A stretch of DNA of 64,000 bases. It comes from Goleter apudmare HA4340-LM2 (GTDB lineage Bacteria > Cyanobacteriota > Cyanobacteriia > Cyanobacteriales > Nostocaceae). Positions 35,784 through 44,821 of this stretch are shown here, piece after piece. How positions within the stretch are numbered: position 1 is the stretch's first letter; each line of letters starts with the position of its first letter. The DNA is taken from assembly GCA_019359495.1 (NCBI GenBank), contig JAHHHF010000094.1:1-64000 (forward strand), written 5' to 3'. The translations under genes were made by a program, and so were the position numbers. The notes beneath the pieces are model-generated. The model saw nothing but the letters and a program-made list of their open reading frames with translations, made no database searches and was not told the origin of the DNA.

Positions 35784-37121
35784 TCAAGCTTGAAAACCCT
35801 TGGCTGGCTTTTTCTTACCCTTACTTTTTGGTTTTGATTTATGCACTTCTCCTAAAGCTTCTTGAAATAAGTTGTGCAGATGTATAGGTACGCTAGCAAT
35901 TTCTGGTAACTCTGGTTTTAGAGGTTTATGGAATTCTTGCAAAAGTGTTTCCCAGTCATTATCTAAACTAAAATCTGGACGTTGGAGAAATGTTTGTAAG
36001 ACCTTTTCTAAAGATGTTGGGTACTGTTGGGCTAACCTCTGCCAGATAAAAGTATTAATAGAATTATCTTCCAAATAAAAGCGAATTAGTTTCTCAGCAC
36101 CTTCAACACTCTGCCAATCTTGTGCTGATAAAATCGTCTGTATTTTACTATAAGTTGGTAAAAACATTTGCCCCCAACGGGGATGAGAAAGGGCTGTTAC
36201 CTGTTCTGCTTTTTTAAGTTGATCAGGTAAATCTACCTTGGGCGCAACCATTTTACTACTGCCACTTTTGTTGTTAAAAATCTGAGAAACTGCTTGAGAG
36301 TCAGCGCCTATTTCCTCTACTACGGCGTTGATTTCCTCTTCACCCACACCCGCTTCTACTGCTACTTCAGCCAAGGATTTTGTCGGATCAATTCCTGCTA
36401 TTTCTAAGCGTGTTTGCAACAAGACTTCTTGAAACTCAGCGATTTTTTTATTGAGTTGGTATCCAGGTAGTGTAATTTCATCACTACCAAAAAACTTGAC
36501 AAACTGGTGATGATATTCTGCTACAGAAAGCCAAGCTTCTGCTAGTAAATCGGGAGCATCGCTGTAAAGATGACTTTTATAGTTTTCTTTGAAATTACCA
36601 ATTGCTACGGCAAGTTTTGGTTTACCTAATTTACCCATGATGGTGTAAGTATCTGAAAACATCCAGTAGCTATCAGTGATAGGAGAAATACTAGTTAGCA
36701 AGATTTCTCCCACTTGCAACCGAGATATTTCCTGTAGTGTTTGGGAATTATTCGGCTTGGCGATATAGTGTTTAGCTGTCAGCCAATTCATTAATCCCAC
36801 GCCATCGGGTAGAATTTCAGTGATAGCAAATAAGCCGATAACACTCCGATGCCAGTTTTTAAGTAGGTGTAAATCGCTCTCTGATAAGTCTGGATGGCTT
36901 TCTGTAAATAATTCTAGGGGTGACTTGTCGCCAACTTTTCCTTCTGTAATAAAGCTATCAACGATTAACTGGCGCTGTGTACTATCCCCAGCATGACGAC
37001 GCAGATGTGCTGCTGCATAACTTTCTAGTGCTTGGGCGAGTTCATCTTCTGCATCCAAGACAAAATCGACTAAGGCTTGTTTTAGTGAGTGCGATCGCTC
37101 TAATATGACATCCACAGGCAT
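35784..37121 (-). CDS. Uncharacterised 445-residue cyanobacterial protein
   Basis: A soluble, mainly helical protein. The N-terminal part (SHSLKQALVDFVLDAEDELA, and a GDKSPLELFTESHPDLSESD segment) resembles no family I can name. A variable linker (about 280-320) and a C-terminal half (SHPRWGQMFLPTYSKIQTIL) follow. The end is very basic (KSKPKSKGKKKPAKG), which suggests nucleic-acid or membrane contact. ATG 37121 was chosen over an upstream TTG. It is convergent with the photolyase gene, only 4 bp apart. Confidence 0.7.
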   Translation of the reverse strand: MPVDVILERSHSLKQALVDFVLDAEDELAQALESYAAAHLRRHAGDSTQRQLIVDSFITEGKVGDKSPLELFTESHPDLSESDLHLLKNWHRSVIGLFAITEILPDGVGLMNWLTAKHYIAKPNNSQTLQEISRLQVGEILLTSISPITDSYWMFSDTYTIMGKLGKPKLAVAIGNFKENYKSHLYSDAPDLLAEAWLSVAEYHHQFVKFFGSDEITLPGYQLNKKIAEFQEVLLQTRLEIAGIDPTKSLAEVAVEAGVGEEEINAVVEEIGADSQAVSQIFNNKSGSSKMVAPKVDLPDQLKKAEQVTALSHPRWGQMFLPTYSKIQTILSAQDWQSVEGAEKLIRFYLEDNSINTFIWQRLAQQYPTSLEKVLQTFLQRPDFSLDNDWETLLQEFHKPLKPELPEIASVPIHLHNLFQEALGEVHKSKPKSKGKKKPAKGFQA

Positions 37122-37258
37122 ATCTCTTTTGGTCAACACTTGTAGATTAAAGCGATTGAGAGGTTCACAGCATCTAGCAACAGCTAGATTTAGAGATTGC
37201 AATTATCATCCTTGTGGCGGACTCGGCGACTTGCAAATCAAAACAAGTCGCCTCATTT

Positions 37259-37468
37259 CTAATCAATGGCAACTATCACATCTGATGCTTTAATTACAGC
37301 ATAAGCCTGCTTACCCTCAGCCAGACCTAGCTTATCTGCTGATGATTTTGTAATTATTGCCACTATTTCTACTCCAGGCGCTAGTTCTAAAGTTACTTCT
37401 GTATTCACAGAACCAGTTACAACTTGCTTCACAGTGGTTTTGAGAGCATTACGAGCACTAACTTCCAT
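37259..37468 (-). CDS. Molybdate-binding TOBE-domain protein (molbindin)
   Basis: A 69-residue single Mop/TOBE domain: SARNALKTTVKQVVTGSVNT, VTLELAPGVEIVAIITKSSA, DKLGLAEGKQAYAVIKASDV. This is the classical molbindin that stores molybdate or tungstate as an oligomer in the cytoplasm. It is full length for the family. No mod transport or molybdopterin genes are next to it. ATG at 37468. Confidence 0.9.
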   Translation of the reverse strand: MEVSARNALKTTVKQVVTGSVNTEVTLELAPGVEIVAIITKSSADKLGLAEGKQAYAVIKASDVIVAID

Positions 37469-37581
37469 GTTTTATTTACCTTAATACTAGTTATTTACAC
37501 AGAAAAGCTAACAAACTATCTTCTTAAACCTGGAATTCTTTGAAATTTCTTAATTTAAGAATAGATCCTGAGCCATCTGCA

Positions 37582-37694
37582 TATAGCAATCCTATTTCAG
37601 TTGTGAAAAATATCGGTTTTGGCTGTTGACTGTCAACGGTTAACAGTCAACAACCCTACATGTAAGATTTTGCAAATCATTTAGGATTGCTATA
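37582..37694. mobile_element. MITE-like element with 13-bp inverted ends
   Basis: TATAGCAATCCTA (37582-37594) and TAGGATTGCTATA (37682-37694) are exact complements 113 bp apart. The interior holds its own hairpin, TGTTGACTGT with ACAGTCAACA. Non-coding; it lies in the spacer between molbindin and the glycosyltransferase gene. Confidence 0.65.
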
Positions 37695-37724
37695 GGTATA
37701 TCTGAATCCACGCAACTGGCTCCC

Positions 37725-39137
37725 CTATTCCCTATTCCCTACTCCTGTATGCACAGTTTTCACCCACTTCAGACGCTTGGGCTGGATTGCCATGCGGAAA
37801 GTAGTACTGCTCATGACGACAATCCAATGGAACATATATAAAGTGCCATGCAGTGTTTGCCCAAGGAAGCGAGAATTAGCAGCAAGCTTAAACTCTTGTT
37901 CTTGACTGATTTGCTTGAGACCTGCAAACACCCCTATGACTGTGATCGCAACCGATAATGTAGTGATAGGGCCGAATAGAGGTAGACGTTGCTGGACGAT
38001 CGCCATCAATAAATCTGGTATGGCTGCTGTCGGTAAAATATACATAATCAGCAGGAATACCAGCAAATCCCAGGTTTTCTTCGTCCCCATGCGGTTTTTC
38101 AGAATCAAATCCCAGTAATCTAAATAGCGCTGATATCCGCCTTCTGCCCAACGGTTGCGTTGATGCCAAAGGGCAACTGCTGTTGTCACCCCTTCTTCTA
38201 ACACCGCCGGCTGGAACATGCACTCAATATCCCATTTGTCAAGATGTAAGCGGATGGTTAAATCCAAATCATCGGTGATCGTTTCCTCGTTCCAACCACC
38301 ACAACTTACCAAGGCTGTACGTCGGACTAATTGCCCGTTCCCCCGCAGTTCGCCAATCCCGTTAATCGCAATTCGCTGTTGCTGCAAATAGGTATCAAGG
38401 GCCATTTCTGCCATTTGTCCCTGAGTCCAAAAGTTTTCTGGGGCGTTAGCGATCGCTTTTCGCATTTGTACTGCCCCCACCCTTTCTTTTTGAAACACAG
38501 GTATTACTTGTTGCAAAAAGTCTGACTCTACCTGAGCATCGGCATCAAATACAGCGATGATTTCACCCTTAGTTAGAGGCAATACTTGATTTAGTGCCCC
38601 CGATTTACCACCATTAGCTTGAGCGGAACGCCTAAATACCTTGAGTTGGTTGTATGTTTGAGCTAGTTCTGCTAACAGATCTGGTGTGCGATCGCTGCTA
38701 TTATCATCAATTACCCAGACTTCGTACTGCCCATCTGGGTATTCCAGACTACAAAGATTATTTACTAATCTACTGATTACCGCTTCCTCATTTTTTGCTG
38801 CCACTAACACAGATACAAATGGCAACTCCCCCTGCACTAGCTTGGGATGACGGCGGGGTTTAGCAAATAAAAACTTGCAAGCATGAATGCCGAGAACAGT
38901 AGACAATCCTAGTACGAAGATTGCCCCCCAAGAAACTAAATGCAGAGCGATCGTACAGATCCAGACTATTGTCAAAACTAGGGCTGCTTTGAATCTCCGC
39001 CCTTGAAACCGGGATGGTACAAATAAGGGTTCTGCATCTACGACTGACTCCTCAGTTGCTGAAAGGTCAGACAACAGAGAACTCAGAGGATCAAGCTCGT
39101 TACTAGAATCGTTTTCGGGCCAGGAATTCGCTGGCAT
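37725..39137 (-). CDS. mgdA: GT2 membrane glucosyltransferase, probable MgdA-type
   Basis: A 470-residue integral membrane glycosyltransferase. Two TM helices (about 45-85) precede the GT-A core, with VWVIDDNSSDRT, FDADAQVE (DxD), the acceptor-side TDDLDLTIRL and the (Q/R)xxRW-type HQRNRWAEG motif. C-terminal TM helices come last. The layout matches cyanobacterial 1,2-diacylglycerol 3-glucosyltransferase, which makes monoglucosyldiacylglycerol, the precursor of MGDG. A cellulose-synthase-like relative is the alternative. ATG 39137 was chosen over a GTG 39 nt earlier. Confidence 0.7.
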   Translation of the reverse strand: MPANSWPENDSSNELDPLSSLLSDLSATEESVVDAEPLFVPSRFQGRRFKAALVLTIVWICTIALHLVSWGAIFVLGLSTVLGIHACKFLFAKPRRHPKLVQGELPFVSVLVAAKNEEAVISRLVNNLCSLEYPDGQYEVWVIDDNSSDRTPDLLAELAQTYNQLKVFRRSAQANGGKSGALNQVLPLTKGEIIAVFDADAQVESDFLQQVIPVFQKERVGAVQMRKAIANAPENFWTQGQMAEMALDTYLQQQRIAINGIGELRGNGQLVRRTALVSCGGWNEETITDDLDLTIRLHLDKWDIECMFQPAVLEEGVTTAVALWHQRNRWAEGGYQRYLDYWDLILKNRMGTKKTWDLLVFLLIMYILPTAAIPDLLMAIVQQRLPLFGPITTLSVAITVIGVFAGLKQISQEQEFKLAANSRFLGQTLHGTLYMFHWIVVMSSTTFRMAIQPKRLKWVKTVHTGVGNRE

Positions 39138-39200
39138 AGGTTGCTTAGTGGGGAATAGGGAATGGATATTAAGCACGGGAATTATGGACTTAGCAGCAAC

Positions 39201-39271
39201 TAGGCGCTAAGAGATATCGCAATCACAACACATATCCCCAATAGCGGGAACTTTTGGTGTGATTGCGCCTA
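39201..39271. promoter_or_regulatory. Inverted repeat between divergent mgdA-like and ebsA genes
   Basis: CGCAATCACA (39218-39227) pairs with TGTGATTGCG (39258-39267), and TAGGCG (39201) with CGCCTA (39266). The structure sits in the shared upstream region of two divergent genes. It could be an operator, a hairpin or a decayed small element. Confidence 0.4.
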
Positions 39272-39438
39272 GCTTCCACAAAAGCTAATGCAGCCCCATT
39301 GTACCCGACATCCTGCCACTTCTTGGCATCAGATGTTCATACTCTCCCCAATTCCCTAATCCCTGTGAGTCTCCATACATTTTCTGGGAACACTATGAAC
39401 ATCCATAAATTGTCAACGGAATAGAGGAATTTTTAACG

Positions 39439-39813
39439 ATGTCTATTGAGCAAATCCAGCCAGCGACGCAGCAACAAGCAAGTGTTTACTTACCTTACAT
39501 TCAGGGAAACAGGCGTAATTTCTTACCTTTTGCTATTGGTCTTTATCAAAAAGGCATCTTGGAAGGACACCGCAAAATAGAATCTGGTGAAAATATCCCC
39601 TTTGTCGCCTCTTGGAATGTAGCCACCTTACCTTCCGATTTAACCCGTTGCCGATTACAGTTTGATGCCGAGGCTGACCTCAGTTATGAAGTCATGATGG
39701 CTAGTTTTGAGTTTATTACTTTTTTAATTGAACTTATGGAAAACTATAAGCGCTATCGCATCACGGATTTTTCTCAAGCTTTTTACCGTAAATTGCTGCG
39801 TCTAGATGAATAA
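39439..39813 (+). CDS. ebsA: Type IV pilus biogenesis protein EbsA
   Basis: A 124-residue cyanobacterial protein. Recognised by the YLPYIQGNRRNFLPFAIGLY, FVASWNVATLPSDLTRCRLQ and ITDFSQAFYRKLL segments. EbsA associates with the pilus motor/platform and was found as a suppressor of biofilm formation in Synechococcus. The ATG is preceded by AGAGGA at good spacing. No other pil gene is nearby. The name rests on remembered family wording. Confidence 0.75.
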   Translation: MSIEQIQPATQQQASVYLPYIQGNRRNFLPFAIGLYQKGILEGHRKIESGENIPFVASWNVATLPSDLTRCRLQFDAEADLSYEVMMASFEFITFLIELMENYKRYRITDFSQAFYRKLLRLDE

Positions 39814-40023
39814 GTTACTTTCAGGTGGATAATTCAGCCAATATGGCTGTAGTCAGTGCTATTCTCTGAAAAAAGCATTGTTTTGAGCCATTGATCATCT
39901 CTGATAACTTGGGCAATGTCTCCTGTAGCTGAGGTTTGTAGCAACAGTGATGGCTAAGTTCGACCTAAAATTAGGAAACACCAAGCTGGATTCTACTTCC
40001 TTTTGAATTTTAGGAGTGCATGT

Positions 40024-41118
40024 GTGCCAAAATCTGCTAAGTATTTGCTGATTGGATCAACTGAGACTTACAGTGGTAAATCTGCAACAGTTCTGGGTTT
40101 GTCTCATCAGCTCAAGCAAAAAGGACTGGATATTACCTATGGCAAGCCGCTAGGTACTTGTTTGAACACCGCTAGTGGCACTGTAGTTGAGGAAGATGTC
40201 CAGTTCATTGCTCATAGCCTCAATCTACCCGCAAATCGTGTTGCACCGACAATGTTGGCTTTGAATGAAGCCAATGTGCAAAAGCGCTTACGCGGTGAAG
40301 ACAAAACCAATTATCAGCAAGCTCTAGTACAGCAATATTTGCAAATGTCCCAAGGCGATTTGGTGTTGCTAGAGGGGCCTGGTGATTTAGAAGAAGGCAA
40401 GTTATTTGATTTATCTTTACTGCAAGCGGCTCAAGTATTGGATGCTGCTGTGTTGTTGGTAGCACGTTATAAATCGCTGCTTTCAGTGGAAGCACTGTTG
40501 TCTGCGAAACAGCGTATGGGCGATCGCTTAATTGGTGTGGTACTAAATGATATCCCCACTGACCAAATAGCAGATGTAGAAACACTTGTGCGCCCATTTT
40601 TAGAACAGCAGGGCATTCCCGTATTAGCAATTTTGCCGAAAAGCGACTTACTACGTAGTGTAAGTGTGGGCGAACTGGTCAAGCAATTAAATGCTGACGT
40701 TCTTTGTCGCAGCGATCGCCTAGATTTATTAGTAGAGAGCCTAGCTATTGGAGCCATGAATGTCAATGCTGCTGTGAAATATTTCCGCAAACGTCATAAT
40801 ATGGCAGTAGTCACAGGAGGCGATCGCGTGGAAATTCAGCAAGCAGCTTTGGAAACTTCCACCCAATGCCTGATTCTCACTGGACAATTGCCACCCCCAG
40901 CATTTATTCTCAATCGCGCTGAAGAACTAGAAATCCCGATTCTTTCAGTAGATTTAGATACACTCACTACTGTGGAAATTGTGGATAAAACCTTTGGGCA
41001 AGTGCGCCTACATGAACCGATTAAGGTGCAGTGTATTTCCCAACTCATGGGTGAGTGTTTTGACCTTGACCGTCTGTTATCTAAGTTAGGCTTAAGTCCC
41101 GCCGCCGCATTGTCTTAA
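40024..41118 (+). CDS. Phosphotransacetylase-like protein (AAA_26 + DRTGG)
   Basis: A 364-residue protein with the two N-terminal domains of long Pta: a dethiobiotin-synthetase-like P-loop domain (GSTETYSGKSATVLGLSHQL, about 12-30) and a DRTGG domain (about 215-330, MAVVTGGDRVEIQQAALETS). The acetyltransferase domain is absent. Such stand-alone proteins are regulatory or of unknown function. The start is GTG at 40024 with AGGAG 7 nt upstream. Confidence 0.85.
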   Translation: MPKSAKYLLIGSTETYSGKSATVLGLSHQLKQKGLDITYGKPLGTCLNTASGTVVEEDVQFIAHSLNLPANRVAPTMLALNEANVQKRLRGEDKTNYQQALVQQYLQMSQGDLVLLEGPGDLEEGKLFDLSLLQAAQVLDAAVLLVARYKSLLSVEALLSAKQRMGDRLIGVVLNDIPTDQIADVETLVRPFLEQQGIPVLAILPKSDLLRSVSVGELVKQLNADVLCRSDRLDLLVESLAIGAMNVNAAVKYFRKRHNMAVVTGGDRVEIQQAALETSTQCLILTGQLPPPAFILNRAEELEIPILSVDLDTLTTVEIVDKTFGQVRLHEPIKVQCISQLMGECFDLDRLLSKLGLSPAAALS

Positions 41119-41119
41119 C

Positions 41120-41329
41120 TTGATCAAGCGACACCAAAAAGCCCATCAAGAAAAATTATCCACATACAAAAACTTGGAGCAGCAATACTTTCCCCATCCC
41201 CAAAAACAGCCAAAAACAGCCACATTTCAGTATCTCACCCTCTTGAACGGCATCACCTATGAAACATACTGGTTAGACTGGTGTGACCAAGCTATGCGAT
41301 TACTGAACCAAACAATCAAGAAATTGTAG
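41120..41329 (+). CDS. Possible small protein downstream of the Pta-like gene
   Basis: A 69-residue frame starting from TTG one base after the previous stop: KRHQKAHQEKLSTYKNLEQQ, later LNGITYETYWLDWCDQAMRL. The composition (Lys/Gln/Tyr/Trp-rich, low in rare codons) looks coding. The lack of an ATG and of a clear Shine-Dalgarno lowers confidence. It might be translated by coupling. Confidence 0.45.
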   Translation: MIKRHQKAHQEKLSTYKNLEQQYFPHPQKQPKTATFQYLTLLNGITYETYWLDWCDQAMRLLNQTIKKL

Positions 41330-41410
41330 CAAAATCTAACTCTAGTTAGCTTCGCACTTACACTCTGTTTGGTAAAATAGCTGGGTTGTTTCATCCCATC
41401 ATGTCCATCT

Positions 41411-41914
41411 TTGAGCCAGTCATTAGACCTCATCAACCTCGATACATTAGCCCAAGAACTGGCGACAATCCAGCAAACAGGTTCTAAACGAATTGCCTTG
41501 CTGGGTTCCCGTCACGTTCCAATTACGCATCAAAATCTGATTGAAATGATGACCTATGCTCTAGTTTTATCGGGCAACCGGGTCATCACCTCTGGCGCCA
41601 CAGGAACCAATGCAGCTGCTATTAAAGGAGCAATGCGGGCTGACCCCAACTTGCTGACGGTAATTTTGCCCCAAAGCTTAGAACGTCAGCCTGTAGAATC
41701 GCGCCAGCAACTAGAACAGGTTATGCACTTAGTAGAAAATCCCAGTAACGATACTCTATCTCTTGCTGAAGCAAGTTACATCTGCAACAAAGAGATTGTT
41801 TCTCGTTGCCAACAACTCATCTGCTTTGCGTTTCATGACAGCCGTACTCTGCTGCAAACTTGTGGAGATGCAGAAGAACAAAGAAAAGTGGTAACTCTTT
41901 TCTACTTTGACTAA
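41411..41914 (+). CDS. LOG/DprA-like Rossmann protein
   Basis: A 167-residue protein of the SLOG class: KRIALLGSRHVPITHQNLIE and SGNRVITSGATGTNAAAIKG are typical nucleotide-binding strands shared by DprA and lysine-decarboxylase-like (LOG) proteins. It lacks the DprA C-terminal domain. Cyanobacteria carry it as an uncharacterised 'DNA recombination-mediator-like' protein. The start is TTG at 41411; an ATG at 41401 is out of frame. Confidence 0.8.
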   Translation: MSQSLDLINLDTLAQELATIQQTGSKRIALLGSRHVPITHQNLIEMMTYALVLSGNRVITSGATGTNAAAIKGAMRADPNLLTVILPQSLERQPVESRQQLEQVMHLVENPSNDTLSLAEASYICNKEIVSRCQQLICFAFHDSRTLLQTCGDAEEQRKVVTLFYFD

Positions 41915-42051
41915 AGTCAAGCATAGTTTGTGTAAAGGTAATGATAGAGATGGGAAATTACAGGTGGGTAATGGGTGACGGATTGTCTTCATTACTTATT
42001 ACCCATTAATAATTACCAACTAACAACTACTGCCACTTACTGTTTAGTTTG

Positions 42052-42474
42052 ATGATGCTATTACAACCACCTGTTTCTATTGCTCTGCTGTACGCTATTG
42101 CTACAGCCGCATTACTAATTTATCTGCCATTTTTGCTGGTAGCTTATGGGCGTGTGCAAATTGGGTTAGAAGCCTTGTCTACCCCTCGTGCCATGTTAGA
42201 TAAATTACCACCATACGCTCAACGAGCTGCCTGGGCACACCAAAATTCTTTTGAAGCGTTCATGGTGTTCACGGCAGCAGCATTGATGGCATACGTCACA
42301 GGTGTGAATTCTCCATTAGCAACAATTGCAGCTTTTACCTTTATTGTGGCTCGGTTTCTATACTCAGCTTTTTATATTTTGAATATACCCCTATTGCGTT
42401 CCCTAATGTTTGGTATTGGTTCCCTGGGTTCTGGCACGCTCATTGTTTTGAGTATCATCCAAGCTAATAGCTAA
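42052..42474 (+). CDS. MAPEG-family membrane protein
   Basis: A 140-residue protein with four TM helices. The motif AQRAAWAHQNSFEAFMVFTA (about 60-80) contains the Asn/Glu signature of MAPEG proteins (microsomal glutathione S-transferase/leukotriene C4 synthase fold). The C-terminal RFLYSAFYILNIPLLRSLMF fits too. It may act as a glutathione-dependent peroxidase in the membrane. ATG 42052. Confidence 0.88.
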   Translation: MMLLQPPVSIALLYAIATAALLIYLPFLLVAYGRVQIGLEALSTPRAMLDKLPPYAQRAAWAHQNSFEAFMVFTAAALMAYVTGVNSPLATIAAFTFIVARFLYSAFYILNIPLLRSLMFGIGSLGSGTLIVLSIIQANS

Positions 42475-42564
42475 AATGGGTTTAAACACTGCAAAATTCA
42501 AAATGAGAGAACGGTGTCTTTAATCCCTGTCTCATCATCCAATATCCCAAATCCAGCAGGTTAT

Positions 42565-43056
42565 ATGGCTTCTACTTTTTCTTTTGACATTGTAAGTGAC
42601 TTTGACAGACAAGAATTAGTTAACGCTGTCGATCAAGTTGTAAGAGACGTTAAAAGTCGTTACGACCTCAAAGATACTGCAACCACTGTCGAATTAGGTG
42701 AACAAAGCATTACCATCAGCACTGACAGCGAGTTTACTTTAGAGTCAGTACACACAATTCTGCGGGAAAAAGCCGCCAAACGTAACCTCTCCCAAAAAAT
42801 ATTTGAATTTGGCAAAGTAGAATCAGCAAGTGGGAATAGGGTACGTCAAGAAATCACACTCAAAAAAGGCATCAGCCAAGAAATTGCCAAGCAAATTTCC
42901 AAATTGATTCGAGACGAATTTAAAAAAGTGCAAGCCTCGATTCAAGGTGATGCGGTGCGAGTAACTGCCAAAGTTAAGGATGACTTACAAGCTGTTATCC
43001 AAAGATTGAAACAAGAAGATTTTCCAGTGGCTTTGCAATTTACAAATTATCGTTAA
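42565..43056 (+). CDS. YajQ-family c-di-GMP/nucleotide-binding protein
   Basis: A 163-residue protein: [60 protein letters not shown] and the end [11 protein letters not shown] are near-invariant YajQ motifs. Members bind cyclic di-GMP or nucleic acid and act with transcription factors. ATG 42565, with AGG just upstream, was chosen over a non-ATG start 51 nt earlier. Confidence 0.93.
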   Translation: MASTFSFDIVSDFDRQELVNAVDQVVRDVKSRYDLKDTATTVELGEQSITISTDSEFTLESVHTILREKAAKRNLSQKIFEFGKVESASGNRVRQEITLKKGISQEIAKQISKLIRDEFKKVQASIQGDAVRVTAKVKDDLQAVIQRLKQEDFPVALQFTNYR

Positions 43057-43070
43057 GCAATTTATAAATC

Positions 43071-43100
43071 AGATACCCAACTTCTAAAAGTTGGGTATCT
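43071..43100 (+). terminator. 13-bp stem-loop after the YajQ gene
   Basis: AGATACCCAACTT (43071-43083) pairs perfectly with AAGTTGGGTATCT (43088-43100) across a 4-base loop, 15 bp after the stop. There is no T run, so it may act as an RNA stabiliser or a weak terminator. Confidence 0.65.
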
Positions 43101-43169
43101 AAGTCCATACTAGTGCCATTTATCTGTAGACATCATCTACCTATTAGACATCCGGTGAAAATGAGAAAA

Positions 43170-43193
43170 GGGCGAACAACCGTTCTCCCCTAC
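43170..43193. repeat. Dispersed repeat GGGCGAACAACCGTTC(T/G)CCC
   Basis: GGGCGAACAACCGTTCTCCC CTAC; a second copy is at 59933-59956 (one base different) and a related reversed piece (GGTTGTTCGCCC) lies near 31757. It is a self-complementary interspersed repeat. Confidence 0.55.
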
Positions 43194-43220
43194 AAATGGT
43201 TTCGGCTAACTGTCTATTGA

Positions 43221-43778
43221 TTATGCTCGTCCGCCAATGCTTTTTTGAAACGCTGGACGCTCAGATACCTGCTTGATATATTTCAGTACAGATGGATAAG
43301 CACTCAGGTCTAGCTTTAACATGATGGGGATGTAAGCAAGGATAGAGCCGACTGCTACATCTGCAACTGTGAATTCATCACCCAATAAAAAAGGTTGCCG
43401 CTCAAAAATGTCATTTAAGGGAGTCAATAAACGAGGTGTTTCTCGTTCTCGATTGGCTTCTAGAAAAATTCCTGGGCCGAGGGTAGCATTGGCAAATAAC
43501 ACCCACTGAGCCAGGATAGCGTGTTCCTCTGGTGAGAGTGTACTTTTGCCATATTTATCGGCGAGATACAGCAAAATTGCACCTGATTCCCAAAGCTGTA
43601 AATCTCCGTCTGCGATCGCCGGCACTTTACCTATGGGGTTAATTGCCAGAAAATCAGGTTGGCGGTGTTCACCTGCCTGCATATCGAGCATGACAAATTC
43701 GTATGGAACTGCCAATTCTTCTAGATACCACTGCACAATTGAGGCGCGACTACGAGCGCCACCGTATAGTTTCAACAT
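43221..43778 (-). CDS. Glutathione S-transferase family protein
   Basis: A 185-residue protein. The N-terminal thioredoxin-like domain has KLYGGARSRASIVQWYLEEL, the cis-Pro strand FLAINPIGKVPAIADGDLQL and ESGAILLYLADKYG. The C-terminal helical domain carries the N-capping FTVADVAVGSILAYIP. The Ser/Arg in the first loop suggest a Ser-type catalytic class. The role is probably detoxification or thiol chemistry; the substrate is unknown. Confidence 0.9.
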   Translation of the reverse strand: MLKLYGGARSRASIVQWYLEELAVPYEFVMLDMQAGEHRQPDFLAINPIGKVPAIADGDLQLWESGAILLYLADKYGKSTLSPEEHAILAQWVLFANATLGPGIFLEANRERETPRLLTPLNDIFERQPFLLGDEFTVADVAVGSILAYIPIMLKLDLSAYPSVLKYIKQVSERPAFQKSIGGRA

Positions 43779-43923
43779 AATTTTATGAGGTCATAGGGCA
43801 TTGGGGGGCCAGTGCGGTCTTGGGGTCTCCCCAAGTTGAGCAACTGCCGTCATTGGGCATTGGGAGATGGGGAAGTAACAAATGACAACCCTAACCAACC
43901 AAATGTAATTCACATCGAATCAA

Positions 43924-44388
43924 TTAAAGGACTTTGTGGGTGTGGGAGTGTTGTTTAACGTTGTCTTCTTTGGTGACAACTCTAGCAGCATTTAGCACCC
44001 GCTTCCGCTCAATAGAATAACTTAATTCTGTATAGCTTGTACCGACAGGAATGTGAGATTTAGCACTTTCACGACGCTTGTAGGTGCGCGCAGCTGCATA
44101 CACTCGTGGGACAAATTCTTCCCCAAACTGAGCGGATGCTGGGAAATCTGGCGGTAATGATGGTGTTTCACCATCCAACACCGATCCCAAGGTAGTAGCA
44201 TAAGCGAATCGATAAGAAGTAGGAATACCTTTTAATAGAGCTTCTAACGCCGCAGAGGGAATAGGTTCTATAACTTCAATTTGATGAACTTCTCCGTCTT
44301 CCTTGACAAAACAGGTTGCCAAGCCGATAACAATGTAATCATCTGCTGCTAAATCAGGGGCATTGGGATAGGAAGTTGCAGTTGTCAT
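43924..44388 (-). CDS. Conserved cyanobacterial protein, function unknown
   Basis: A 154-residue soluble protein. The N-terminal half (DDYIVIGLATCFVKEDGEVH, QIEVIEPIPSAALEALLKGI) is well ordered, with a Thr/Pro-rich middle. A basic C-terminus ends HSHTHKVL. No domain is recognised. A possible 36-codon gene lies upstream on the same strand. Confidence 0.75.
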   Translation of the reverse strand: MTTATSYPNAPDLAADDYIVIGLATCFVKEDGEVHQIEVIEPIPSAALEALLKGIPTSYRFAYATTLGSVLDGETPSLPPDFPASAQFGEEFVPRVYAAARTYKRRESAKSHIPVGTSYTELSYSIERKRVLNAARVVTKEDNVKQHSHTHKVL

Positions 44389-44550
44389 AAGAAATTTCTC
44401 AAAACTTAAAAATTATGATGGGGGATTGGAGGCTGGGGCGGTTCGCCAAGTTCCCTTAGCGAGGAAAAGGTAAGGGTTAGAGGAGCAAGGAGAATTCAAT
44501 TCCTTTAAACCTTTTCCCTTCACCTTTACTTTTTCCCCTCTTTCTCATCT

Positions 44551-44661
44551 TCAGTGATCGGCTTGTTGGCATTTTACCAAGTTGTTGCTCTCGTTACTTG
44601 AATAGTCTTGAAGATTGATCTTTACTTTTTCTGGAATTCGTCTTGGGGATGAAGTATCCAT
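44551..44661 (-). CDS. Possible 36-codon small protein
   Basis: ATG 44661 opens MDTSSPRRIPEKVKINLQDY, then SSNESNNLVKCQQADH and a stop. The wording looks like a real short protein, with a basic start and an Asn/Ser-rich middle. No Shine-Dalgarno site was found. The rest of the 44389-44821 spacer is C/T-rich repeat and AT-rich promoter DNA with no other candidate. Confidence 0.35.
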   Translation of the reverse strand: MDTSSPRRIPEKVKINLQDYSSNESNNLVKCQQADH

Positions 44662-44821
44662 GATTAAGTTAGAGGATCAATATATTTGTGTAAGGTAAAA
44701 ACTTCGACTCGTTACTATAAATCATTGATTACAGTAACTATAGGCACATTGAAAGGCAAATATTAGTAAGACCAGAAAACTATAATTTGATTTTAAAAAC
44801 AAGTTTATTGGGGAACATAGC

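Noticed and set aside
37259-37468. ModE or ModC C-terminal fragment
   Set aside because: The gene has its own ATG, and a complete single Mop domain of normal molbindin length.
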